Origin: Pseudoxanthomonas sp. JBR18
GTDB taxonomy: Bacteria > Pseudomonadota > Gammaproteobacteria > Xanthomonadales > Xanthomonadaceae
DNA: 64,000 nucleotides
Direction: 5' to 3'
NCBI RefSeq assembly: GCF_028198165.1
Contig: NZ_CP116339.1
Span: 1,407,001-1,471,000 of the forward strand
Position numbers and translations under genes: made by a program. The notes beneath the pieces were generated by a model. The model did not search any database. It was not told where the DNA came from and was given only the letters and a program-made list of their open reading frames with translations. Positions 57,127 to 64,000 of this stretch are shown here, in pieces (the stretch's first letter is position 1; each line of letters opens with the position of its first letter).

Positions 57127-57203
57127 TGAAAGACTCCTTGCGGCAAGGCCGCGGTCATCGGACCGGACCGCGTGGTGAGTTGATCGGGAACCAAGGCGGG
57201 AAT

Positions 57204-57824
57204 TCAGTGGCAGGCGATCACTTCACCCGCGGCATTGGTGCAGGTACCGGTATGGGTCAGCTGGCCGTTGCTGTAGCTGGTCGAGCCGGCATAGCTGTTG
57301 CCGTTGGCGCCGGTGGCGTTGGTGTCGCGGCCACCGGAATAGGTGCCGTCGGCGTTCTTGGTGAAGCCGCCGGTCGAGCTGGCGCTGGCGCCGTTGGCGC
57401 CCTGGACCGACGCGCTGCTGGCGTGGCTGGCATTGCCGGCACCGTCGCGGCTGGTGCTGGAGCTGCGGCCTGCCGAGCCGTAGGCGTTCTGCACCGAGGC
57501 GCTGCTGGTCCGGCCGGCGCTGCCGTCGGCGTTGCGATAGCCATTGGCCTGGGCACTGGCCGTGCCGCCATAGACGGTGCTGGCGCTGGCCGAACGGCTG
57601 GCGGCGGCGTTGCCGTTGCCATCGCTCGTGAAATCGCGGCGGCGGGCGTAGCTGCCATTGACGCCACTGCCCGAGGCCTGGGTCTGGGCGGTACGTGCCC
57701 CGTTGTGGTTGCTCATCGAATGGGTGCGGGTGCGCTCGCGCGCACCGGCCTCGGCGACGGTGCCGGCAAACAGCGTGGTGACGGTCAGGGCGGACAACAG
57801 CAGGGCGGACTTGGAAGCGTGCAT
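57204..57824 (-). CDS. Secreted Ser/Gly/Ala/Asn-rich low-complexity protein
   Basis: 206 residues. Seen: signal peptide MHASKSALLLSALTVTTLFAG, then imperfect repeats of about 17-19 residues built on (S)ASVQNAYGSAGRSSS, SASVQGANGASASSTGG and SGGRDTNATGANGNSYAGST, ending with CTNAAGEVIACH. The two C-terminal cysteines might form a disulfide. The family is not recognised; such sequences occur in secreted glycine-rich and surface proteins. It is divergent from an OmpR-type regulator with 195 nt between starts and an operator-like dyad in between. Confidence 0.75.
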   Translation of the reverse strand: MHASKSALLLSALTVTTLFAGTVAEAGARERTRTHSMSNHNGARTAQTQASGSGVNGSYARRRDFTSDGNGNAAASRSASASTVYGGTASAQANGYRNADGSAGRTSSASVQNAYGSAGRSSSTSRDGAGNASHASSASVQGANGASASSTGGFTKNADGTYSGGRDTNATGANGNSYAGSTSYSNGQLTHTGTCTNAAGEVIACH

Positions 57825-57922
57825 GGCGAAAACTCCTTGTCGTGGAAATCGCGCGGCAGCGGGATGCGTCGCGGTGAAGCCACGGTAGGCGCGCCCGCCC
57901 GGCAGGGTGTTTCGCAGGTGCC

Positions 57923-57960
57923 AGCAGATGTTTCAGGAGCGGTCGGTTGAAACATCTGCT
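57923..57960. promoter_or_regulatory. Candidate operator, perfect 13-bp inverted repeat
   Basis: Arms AGCAGATGTTTCA (57923-57935) and TGAAACATCTGCT (57948-57960) with a 12-nt spacer, plus a further half-site GTGTTTCGCAGG at about 57907-57918. It lies between divergent genes for the secreted low-complexity protein and the OmpR-type regulator, so it may be that regulator's binding site. Confidence 0.5.
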
Positions 57961-58019
57961 TACAAGCCCGGCGCTGGCCGCATTTACGGCGCCCGGGACC
58001 GGGCGCGATAGTGCGGCAC

Positions 58020-58739
58020 ATGAACGAGATCACCGCCAAGCTGCTGCTGGTCGACGACGACCCCCGCCTGCGCGACCTGCTGCTGCGCTACCTGGAGGGC
58101 CAGGGTTTCGCGGTCAAGGGCGTGGGCGACGGCGCGCAGATGCGCCAGGCCCTGGACCGGGGCCACTTCGACCTGATCGTGCTGGACCTGATGCTGCCGG
58201 GCGAGGACGGCCTGGAGCTGTGCCGGCGCCTGCGCGGCCAGGGCGACACCACGCCGGTGGTGATGCTCACCGCCAAGGGCGATGAGATCGACCGCATCGT
58301 CGGGCTGGAGATCGGCGCGGACGACTATCTGCCCAAGCCGGTCAACCCGCGCGAACTGCTGGCGCGGATCCGTTCGGTCCTGCGCCGCACCCAGTCCATG
58401 CCGGGCGCGCCACGGGCCGACGGGGGCGTGGTGGCCTTCGGCGCGTGGCGCCTGGACCTGGGCACCCGCCAGCTCAGCCGCGACGGCGTGCCGGTGAAAC
58501 TGACCACCGGCGAGTTCGCGGTGCTGTCGGTCCTGGCCCGGCACCCGCGCCAGCCGCTCTCGCGCGACAGGCTGATGAGCCTGGCGCGCGGGCGCGAGCA
58601 CGAGGCCTTCGAGCGCAGCATGGATGTGACCATCGCCCGGCTGCGCAAGCTACTGGAAGACGATCCGCGCCACCCGGCCATCGTGCAGACGGTGTGGGGC
58701 GTGGGCTATGTCTTCGTCCCGCCCGAGGCGGTGGCATGA
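58020..58739 (+). CDS. ompR: OmpR-family response regulator
   Basis: 239 residues. Seen: receiver with acidic pocket LLLVDDDPRLRDLLLRYLEG, phospho-acceptor Asp-56 in IVLDLMLPGEDG, MLTAKGDEID and YLPKPVNPRELLARI, then an OmpR winged helix (about 140-235; LTTGEFAVLSVLARHPRQPLSRDRLM, RSMDVTIARLRKLLEDD, TVWGVGYVF). It overlaps the kinase gene by 4 nt. ATG 58020 is preferred over GTG 58011. The OmpR name reflects similarity; targets are unknown. Confidence 0.92.
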   Translation: MNEITAKLLLVDDDPRLRDLLLRYLEGQGFAVKGVGDGAQMRQALDRGHFDLIVLDLMLPGEDGLELCRRLRGQGDTTPVVMLTAKGDEIDRIVGLEIGADDYLPKPVNPRELLARIRSVLRRTQSMPGAPRADGGVVAFGAWRLDLGTRQLSRDGVPVKLTTGEFAVLSVLARHPRQPLSRDRLMSLARGREHEAFERSMDVTIARLRKLLEDDPRHPAIVQTVWGVGYVFVPPEAVA

Positions 58740-59992
58740 CCGGTCCACGCAGCATGTTCGCCCAGTTGGCGCTGGTGATCGGCCTGGTCCTGGCCGGGGC
58801 CTGCGTGCTGGTGGTGGCGCTGGGCCGGGAGATGGCCGTCCGTCCGGCCGCCGACCAGCTGGCGCGGGCGATGCGCGGCTTCGCCGGGATCGCAGAGGAA
58901 CTGGACCGCACCAGCTCGCACGAAGCCACGCTGCGATACCTGCGCGATGCCGGGCTGGACGTGCGCCAGCGTCCGCCGCCCGCCGCCACGCTGCGCTGGG
59001 CGCCGTTCCTGCGCGGCCTGCACAGCCGCTCGCAGGAATTGCTGGGACCCGATCACCGCGTGGTGCTGGCACACGAGCCCACCGGCGACCGGATGTGGAT
59101 GCAATTGCACACCCAGCCGCAGGTGTGGGTGGCGTTCTCGGCTGGCCCGCTGCGCGTGGGGCGCCGACTTTCCATCGCCGTATTGGTGGGCTGCGCGCTG
59201 CTGACGTGGCTGGCGGCGGCCTACTTCGCCCAGCGTCTGGTCGCGCCCCTGCGCACCCTGGCCAACGCCGCGCCGGGGCTGGTGCGGGGCGAGACTCCCC
59301 CAACGCTGGAGGTCGGCGGCACGCGCGAGGTGCGCGAACTGGCCCAGGCGCTGACCCAGGCCAGCCGCGAGGCCCGCGCAGCCGCCGAGGAGCGTGCGGT
59401 GATGCTGGCCGGCATCTCCCACGACCTGCGCACGCCGCTGACGCGGGTGCAGTTCGCCGCCGAGCTACTGCCGGACACCGACCCGGAGCTGCGCGCCGGC
59501 ATCAGCCGCGACATCGGCGAGATCGACGCGATCCTTTCCCAATTCATTGCCTATGCGCGCGATGGCCGCGACGAGGCGGCCGAGCCGCTGGACCTGGCCG
59601 AGGTCTGCCGCAGCGTGCTCGACGCCGCACCTGGGCACTGGGACATCCAGTGCCCGGAGACCGCGCCCCTGCGCGGCCGCCCGATCGCGGTGCGACGCGC
59701 GGTGGAGAATCTGGTGGTCAACGCCGCCCGGCATGGCGCTGCGCCCTTCTCGCTGCGCCTGGTCGAGGCCTGTGGCGCCTGGCAGGTCACCGTGTGCGAC
59801 CACGGCATGGGCATGACGCCCGAACAGGCCGAGCGTGCGCTGCAGCCCTTCGTCCACGACCCCGCCGCTGGCGGCAGCGGCCTGGGGTTGGCCATCGTCG
59901 ACCGCGTCGCCCGTCAGCACGACGGCAGCCTGGCGCTGCTGCCCAATACCCCGCACGGCCTGCGTGCGGTCCTGCGCCTGCGAGGCGCGTGA
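58736..59992 (+). CDS. EnvZ-like sensor histidine kinase
   Basis: 418 residues. Seen: membrane helix 1 (about 10-30, LALVIGLVLAGACVLVVAL), a periplasmic sensor of about 115 residues, membrane helix 2 (LSIAVLVGCALLTWLAAAYF), HAMP, HisKA with MLAGISHDLRTPLTRVQFAAE and HATPase with ENLVVNAARHG, CDHGMGM and GGSGLGLAIVDRV. Overlaps the regulator by 4 nt (ATGA), a standard regulator-kinase operon. The signal is unknown; the nearby Ca2+-binding and low-complexity secreted proteins may be targets (inference). Confidence 0.92.
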   Translation: MTGPRSMFAQLALVIGLVLAGACVLVVALGREMAVRPAADQLARAMRGFAGIAEELDRTSSHEATLRYLRDAGLDVRQRPPPAATLRWAPFLRGLHSRSQELLGPDHRVVLAHEPTGDRMWMQLHTQPQVWVAFSAGPLRVGRRLSIAVLVGCALLTWLAAAYFAQRLVAPLRTLANAAPGLVRGETPPTLEVGGTREVRELAQALTQASREARAAAEERAVMLAGISHDLRTPLTRVQFAAELLPDTDPELRAGISRDIGEIDAILSQFIAYARDGRDEAAEPLDLAEVCRSVLDAAPGHWDIQCPETAPLRGRPIAVRRAVENLVVNAARHGAAPFSLRLVEACGAWQVTVCDHGMGMTPEQAERALQPFVHDPAAGGSGLGLAIVDRVARQHDGSLALLPNTPHGLRAVLRLRGA

Positions 59993-60011
59993 ACCCCTGG
60001 ACTCGACGACC

Positions 60012-60923
60012 ATGCGCGCTGCCCACCTTGCCGGCCTGACCCTATTACTGCTTGTCCCTGCCCTGTTGCTGGCCCAGACCCGGGGCGAACGGCTCGGCGA
60101 GCGCCTGCGCGAACGCCTGGCTGAGCGCCAGACCGAGGCCGCCGGCCCGGCGGCCCTGCCGGCCGGCGCGCGCGTCCTGCGCGACATCGGCTACGGCCCG
60201 GACGCGGCCCAGCGCTACGACGTCTACGCCCCGGCCGGCGCGCGCAACCTGCCGATCCTGGTCATGGTCCACGGCGGCGCCTGGCGCACCGGCGACAAGG
60301 ACAATCCGGGGCTGGCCACGCCCAAGGCCGCGTACTGGCTGCCGCGCGGCTACGTGCTGGTGGTCATCAACTACCGCCTGCTGCCCGCCGCCGCGCCGGC
60401 CGTCCAGGCGCGCGATGTCGCCGCTGCCATCGCCCACCTGCAGCGCCATGCCAGCGAATGGGGCGGCGACCCGGCGCGCACGGTGTTGATGGGGCATTCG
60501 GCCGGCGCGCATCTGGTGGCGCTGCTCGGTGCGGATGTCGACGCACTGCGCGAGGCCGGCGCGCAGCGTCCACGCGCGGTCATCGCCTTGGACAGTGCGG
60601 CGATGAACGTGGTGCAGATCATGCAGGCGCGCCATTTCCCACTGTACGACCGCGCCTTCGGCGACGACGCACAGGCCTGGACCGCGGTCTCGCCCTGGCA
60701 CCACCTGTCCACCGCCTCGCTGCCGATGCTGGCGGTGTGTTCCTCGCGCCGCGACGACAGCTGCGCGCAGGCACGCGGCCTGGCGCAGCGTGCACAGCAC
60801 TTTGGCATTGCCATCCAGGTGCTGCCCGAGGATCTGTCGCACATGGAGATCAATCGCACCCTGGGCGAAGCGTCCGACTACACCCGCGCGGTCGACGCCT
60901 ATCTGGCCAATGCGGTGAGGTGA
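60012..60923 (+). CDS. Exported alpha/beta hydrolase (BD-FAE/esterase type)
   Basis: 303 residues. Seen: signal peptide MRAAHLAGLTLLLLVPALLLAQ, a charged helix (ERLGERLRERLAERQ), oxyanion motif VMVHGGAWRTGDK, VVINYRLLP, nucleophile elbow LMGHSAGAHLVAL (Ser in GHSAG) and His in PEDLSHMEIN. Typical of carboxylesterases that remove acyl groups from small esters. It starts 19 nt after the kinase stop and may be cotranscribed. Confidence 0.87.
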   Translation: MRAAHLAGLTLLLLVPALLLAQTRGERLGERLRERLAERQTEAAGPAALPAGARVLRDIGYGPDAAQRYDVYAPAGARNLPILVMVHGGAWRTGDKDNPGLATPKAAYWLPRGYVLVVINYRLLPAAAPAVQARDVAAAIAHLQRHASEWGGDPARTVLMGHSAGAHLVALLGADVDALREAGAQRPRAVIALDSAAMNVVQIMQARHFPLYDRAFGDDAQAWTAVSPWHHLSTASLPMLAVCSSRRDDSCAQARGLAQRAQHFGIAIQVLPEDLSHMEINRTLGEASDYTRAVDAYLANAVR

Positions 60924-61023
60924 GGCGCGCCACGCGCGCTTCCCACACCTGACGGCGTTGCCAGCGCGCACCCTGCGGCGCGAGGTGCGCCGGTGTCACG
61001 CCATGTCGGCGCGTGGCTTGTTG

Positions 61024-61043
61024 GATATTTGAGAATCATTTAC
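61024..61043 (+). promoter_or_regulatory. Fur-box-like site upstream of the siderophore receptor
   Basis: GATATTTGAGAATCATTTAC resembles the 19-bp Fur consensus; its TGAGAATCATT core matches the TGATAATCATT part at all but one position. It lies about 155 nt before the receptor start, in a locally AT-rich patch. Confidence 0.6.
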
Positions 61044-61197
61044 ATTTGAGCGCTGTAGGCAGCCATCCCGGTGCCTGCCTTCGTGGTCGCCAACGACCAC
61101 CGCCAGCCCGCTGCCTGGGCCAGCCTCCCACTCATCGCATCGCCGTGCGCTCGCCATTGCAGCGCGCGTCGCGCCTGCCTGTGCCTTCGAGGAATCC

Positions 61198-63441
61198 ATG
61201 TCCACCGCTGCCGTTTCGCGTGCGCCCGTCGCGCCAATCCACTCCCCGCTCACCATCGCCCTGCTGCTGGCGCTGGGCCTGTGCGCCCCGCTCGCGCACG
61301 CCGCCGACGGCGAGACCGACGCCGAGGATCAGGCGCGCCGCCACGCACCCAAGACGCTGGACAACGTGCAGGTCACCGGTACGCGCGCAGTGCCGTCCAC
61401 CACCACGCGCCTGCCGCTCAGCATCCAGGACACGCCACAGTCGGTGAGCGTGATCGGCCAGCAGCGGCTGGAGGACGAATCGATGTTCAGCATCAACGAT
61501 GTGATGCGCAACATCACCGGGGTCAACGTGTCCTTCTACGACACCCAGCGCCCGCTGTATTTCGCGCGTGGCTTTCAGATCACCGATTTCCAGGTCGACA
61601 GCCTGCCGACCTACAGCGGCTCGACCAACCAGGAATACGACACCGCCTTCTACGACCGCATCGAAGTGATCCGGGGCGCCAACGGCCTGCTCAGCGGCGC
61701 CGGCATTCCCTCGGCCACGGTCAACCTGCTGCGCAAGCGCCCGGGCCGGGACTTCGATGCGTCGGTGACCGCCAGCGTCGGCAGCTGGGACTTCCGCCGC
61801 ACGCAGGCCGACATCACCCTGCCGCTGAGTGCCGACGGTCGCTTCCGTAGCCGCTGGGTCGGTGCGTGGACCGATCGCGATTACTACTACGACCGCTACG
61901 AGGAAAACAAAAAGGCCGGCATGGCTGTGCTGGAAGGTGACCTGACCGACAGCACCACCGTCACCGTCGGCTACCAGCTCCAGGACAACAACCCGACCGG
62001 TTCGACCTGGGGCACGGTGCCCTTCTTCAGCTCCGACGGCGCCGATGCCAAGGTCTCGCGCTCGACCAACTTCTCACCGGCGTGGACGCGCTGGCAGCGC
62101 AAGACCAGCACCGCCTTCGCGAATCTGGAGCAGCGCTTCGGCGAGGACTGGCGGCTGAAGGTCAACTACGCCCACACCACCGGCGAGGTGCAGAGCCTGC
62201 GCGTGTACGGCAGCGGCTATCCCGATCCGGTGACAGGCGCAGGCACCTATCTGCAGGTCGGCGCGGGCGAGACCAACGACAGCCGCGATGCGGTCGATGT
62301 GTACCTGTCGGGCAAGTTCACGCTGTTCGGCCGGACCCATGACGTGGTGGTTGGGGGCAGCTGGCAGGACCTGCAGTCCACCGCGCCGGGCACCGCACTG
62401 GTGTATCCGGACGACTGGAAGACGATTGCCACGCCATACGGCGATGCGATCGGCTTTAACGTGCCCGACCTGTATCACTGGGACGGCGCCGCCGGCACGG
62501 TCACCTACCGCCACACCGGCGCCTGGCGCCAGGCCCGCACCAGCCAGCGCGGTGTCTACGCCTCGGCGCGTCTGCACCTGGCCGAGCCGCTGTCGCTGAT
62601 CGCCGGCGCGCGATTGAGTTCATGGGAGACACGCACCCGCGCCTACGACACGTCCGGCAGCTATACCGACACCAGCGGCCGTTACAAGGTCAGCGACGAA
62701 GTCACGCCCTACGTGGGCGTGGTCTACGACATCGTCCCGGACGTGTCGGTCTACGCCAGCTACACCGAGATCTTCAATCCGCAGAACTACCGGGACAAGA
62801 ACAACAACCTGCTCGCGCCGGTGGAAGGCTCCAACCTGGAGGCTGGCCTCAAGGCGCAGCTGTTCGAGGGCCGCGCGCTGGCTACCGCCGCGGTGTTCGA
62901 AGCCAAGCAGGACAACTACGCGGTGCTGGACACCACCCAGCCGCCCAACACGCTGCCGGACGGCAGCTCGGCCTACGTGGGCATCAACGGCACCAAGAGC
63001 CGGGGCTGGGAAGTGGATTTCAACGGCGAGCTGCGACCGGGCTGGACGCTCAACGCCGGCTATACCCACGTCAAGGTGACACGCGCACCGACCGATGCCA
63101 TCTACGCCAATCTGCCCGAGGACTACCTGCAGCTGTCCACGCAGTGGCGCCTGCCGGGCACGTGGGATCGCCTGAGTCTGGGCGGCGGCGTGAGCTGGCA
63201 GAACAAGGTGCAGGGTTTCAACATCGAGCGGCCCAATGGCGATGACACCACCACGCCGGTCACCGTGACCCAGAGCGCCTACACGCTGGTCCACCTCAAC
63301 GCCAACCTGCGCATCAACGACCAGTGGACCGCGACCCTGTCGGTGCGCAATGCGCTGGACAAGACCTACTGGGCCAACCTGGACTACAACAACTACGGGG
63401 AACCGCGCTTCGTATCGGCCAGCCTGCGCTGGCGATTCTGA
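61198..63441 (+). CDS. TonB-dependent siderophore receptor
   Basis: 747 residues. Seen: signal peptide ending APLAHAADG, a TonB-box-like region (LDNVQVTGTR), plug domain (about 65-175; QDTPQSVSVIGQQRLEDESMF, DVMRNITGVNV, RIEVIRGANGLLSGAGIPSATVNLLRKRP) and a 22-strand barrel ending LRWRF. The plug motifs place it in the FhuE/FpvA group of ferric siderophore receptors (TIGR01783 type). A Fur-like box upstream supports iron regulation. The specific siderophore is unknown, and no biosynthesis genes are nearby. Confidence 0.94.
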   Translation: MSTAAVSRAPVAPIHSPLTIALLLALGLCAPLAHAADGETDAEDQARRHAPKTLDNVQVTGTRAVPSTTTRLPLSIQDTPQSVSVIGQQRLEDESMFSINDVMRNITGVNVSFYDTQRPLYFARGFQITDFQVDSLPTYSGSTNQEYDTAFYDRIEVIRGANGLLSGAGIPSATVNLLRKRPGRDFDASVTASVGSWDFRRTQADITLPLSADGRFRSRWVGAWTDRDYYYDRYEENKKAGMAVLEGDLTDSTTVTVGYQLQDNNPTGSTWGTVPFFSSDGADAKVSRSTNFSPAWTRWQRKTSTAFANLEQRFGEDWRLKVNYAHTTGEVQSLRVYGSGYPDPVTGAGTYLQVGAGETNDSRDAVDVYLSGKFTLFGRTHDVVVGGSWQDLQSTAPGTALVYPDDWKTIATPYGDAIGFNVPDLYHWDGAAGTVTYRHTGAWRQARTSQRGVYASARLHLAEPLSLIAGARLSSWETRTRAYDTSGSYTDTSGRYKVSDEVTPYVGVVYDIVPDVSVYASYTEIFNPQNYRDKNNNLLAPVEGSNLEAGLKAQLFEGRALATAAVFEAKQDNYAVLDTTQPPNTLPDGSSAYVGINGTKSRGWEVDFNGELRPGWTLNAGYTHVKVTRAPTDAIYANLPEDYLQLSTQWRLPGTWDRLSLGGGVSWQNKVQGFNIERPNGDDTTTPVTVTQSAYTLVHLNANLRINDQWTATLSVRNALDKTYWANLDYNNYGEPRFVSASLRWRF

Positions 63442-63472
63442 GGGCGGAGCGCGCCGGACGTGGCGAGGACGC

Positions 63473-64000
63473 TCAGCGCGCCAGGGCCGCCTGCAGCAGC
63501 GGCAAGCCCTGGACCGCGGTGAGCGGCCAGTGCGCATCCACCGTCTCGCTCAGCGCGCTGCGGGCCGGATTGAGTTCGACCACGTAAGCGCCCTGGCGCC
63601 GGGCCAGCGCCGGCAGCGAGGCCGCCGGCTGTACCAGCCCGGAGGTGCCGACCACCAGCATCACCGCGCAACGCGTGGCGGCGACGGCGCGCTGCCAGGC
63701 GTCTTCCGGCAGGCTTTCGCCGAACCACACCACGCCTGGCCGCACATCGCCCTGGCAATACACGCAGGACGGCGGCGCGGCGCGCAGTGGGGCGGCCTCC
63801 GGCGTCAGCGGTTCCAGCAGGGCGTCATGGCCACGCCCACAGTCGAAGCAGCGCAACGCGAACAGGCTGCCGTGGACGTGCGCGGCCACCGTGCTACCGG
63901 CGCGTTCGTGCAGGTCGTCGACGTTCTGGGTGACCAGTTGCATGTCCACCGCATCCGCCATCCGCGCCAGCGCCAAGTGGCCCGCGTTGGGCCGGGCATT
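63473..64000 (-). CDS. cobB: SIR2-family NAD-dependent protein deacylase (CobB-like), N-terminus beyond window
   Basis: 176 codons, open to the right edge, so the N-terminal NAD-binding GAGIS motif is outside the window. Seen: QLVTQNVDDLHERAGS (catalytic region), HVHGSLF with the catalytic His, zinc ligands CFDCG and CVYCQG, RPGVVWFGESLP, VVGTSGLVQPAASLP and ELNP. These identify a sirtuin of class III/CobB type. Known: CobB reactivates Acs by deacetylating the lysine that Pat modifies. The Pat and Acs genes lie about 27-36 kb away in the same window. Confidence 0.92.
   Translation of the reverse strand, partial: NARPNAGHLALARMADAVDMQLVTQNVDDLHERAGSTVAAHVHGSLFALRCFDCGRGHDALLEPLTPEAAPLRAAPPSCVYCQGDVRPGVVWFGESLPEDAWQRAVAATRCAVMLVVGTSGLVQPAASLPALARRQGAYVVELNPARSALSETVDAHWPLTAVQGLPLLQAALAR

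Overview
The window is high-GC DNA from a gammaproteobacterium, most likely Xanthomonadaceae (a Pseudoxanthomonas-, Stenotrophomonas- or Lysobacter-like organism). The grounds are family content (DcaP-like porin, SLC5-fused CrbS-type kinase, lipid A modification genes, TonB-dependent receptor), the rpmB-rpmG pair, and REP-like palindromes of the GTGGGAGCCGCC type. The genus cannot be fixed from this sequence alone. No rRNA, tRNA, CRISPR array or complete insertion sequence was recognised.

Layout. 1-3351 (minus): a two-partner secretion pair, the transporter fhaC followed by the start of a filamentous-hemagglutinin-like exoprotein that runs off the left edge. 4324-4839: ribosomal proteins L28 and L33 with a promoter and terminator. 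4975-9745: cardiolipin synthase, a DODA-type dioxygenase divergent from a LysR regulator, and an FAD oxidoreductase. About 9750-11960: a visibly lower-GC island carrying one OLD-family ATPase/TOPRIM nuclease. 11994-16174: ExoD and a CrbS-type SLC5-histidine kinase. 16578-21178: an OmpR-type two-component pair divergent from a PAP2 phosphatase-EptA operon (lipid A modification). 21179-21897: an intergenic inverted repeat with hexanucleotide arrays. 21898-23669: zapE and a hydrolase.

23929-36758 reads as an acetate-use region: DcaP-like porin and MHS transporter, divergent from acetyl-CoA synthetase (acs), then a LuxR-type regulator of CrbR type, AceK, MgtE, and a Pat-type protein lysine acetyltransferase. 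The CrbS-type kinase (12725-16174) and a CobB-type sirtuin (right edge) are in the same window, so the expected transcriptional (CrbS/R) and post-translational (Pat/CobB) control of Acs are both represented. The most unusual structure is here: the first 26 codons of aceK with the ribosome-binding region occur three times at an exact 193-bp period, separated by REP-like palindromes. The two upstream copies are 66-codon ORFs, each overlapping the next start by 8 nt.

36876-50689: a run of mostly independent genes, including TerC behind a yybP-ykoY manganese riboswitch, a rhomboid protease, a glutamate-synthase-like FMN protein, a GH18 lipoprotein, a Na+/H+ antiporter, a thioesterase and a propeller-diguanylate cyclase. 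50816-54832 (minus): class Ia ribonucleotide reductase nrdA-nrdB with a cobalamin riboswitch in its leader and a pair of NrdR-like boxes upstream. 55015-64000: a ZIP transporter, a sterol-desaturase-family protein, small secreted proteins, a second OmpR-type two-component pair, an esterase, a siderophore receptor behind a Fur-like box, and the sirtuin cut by the window end.
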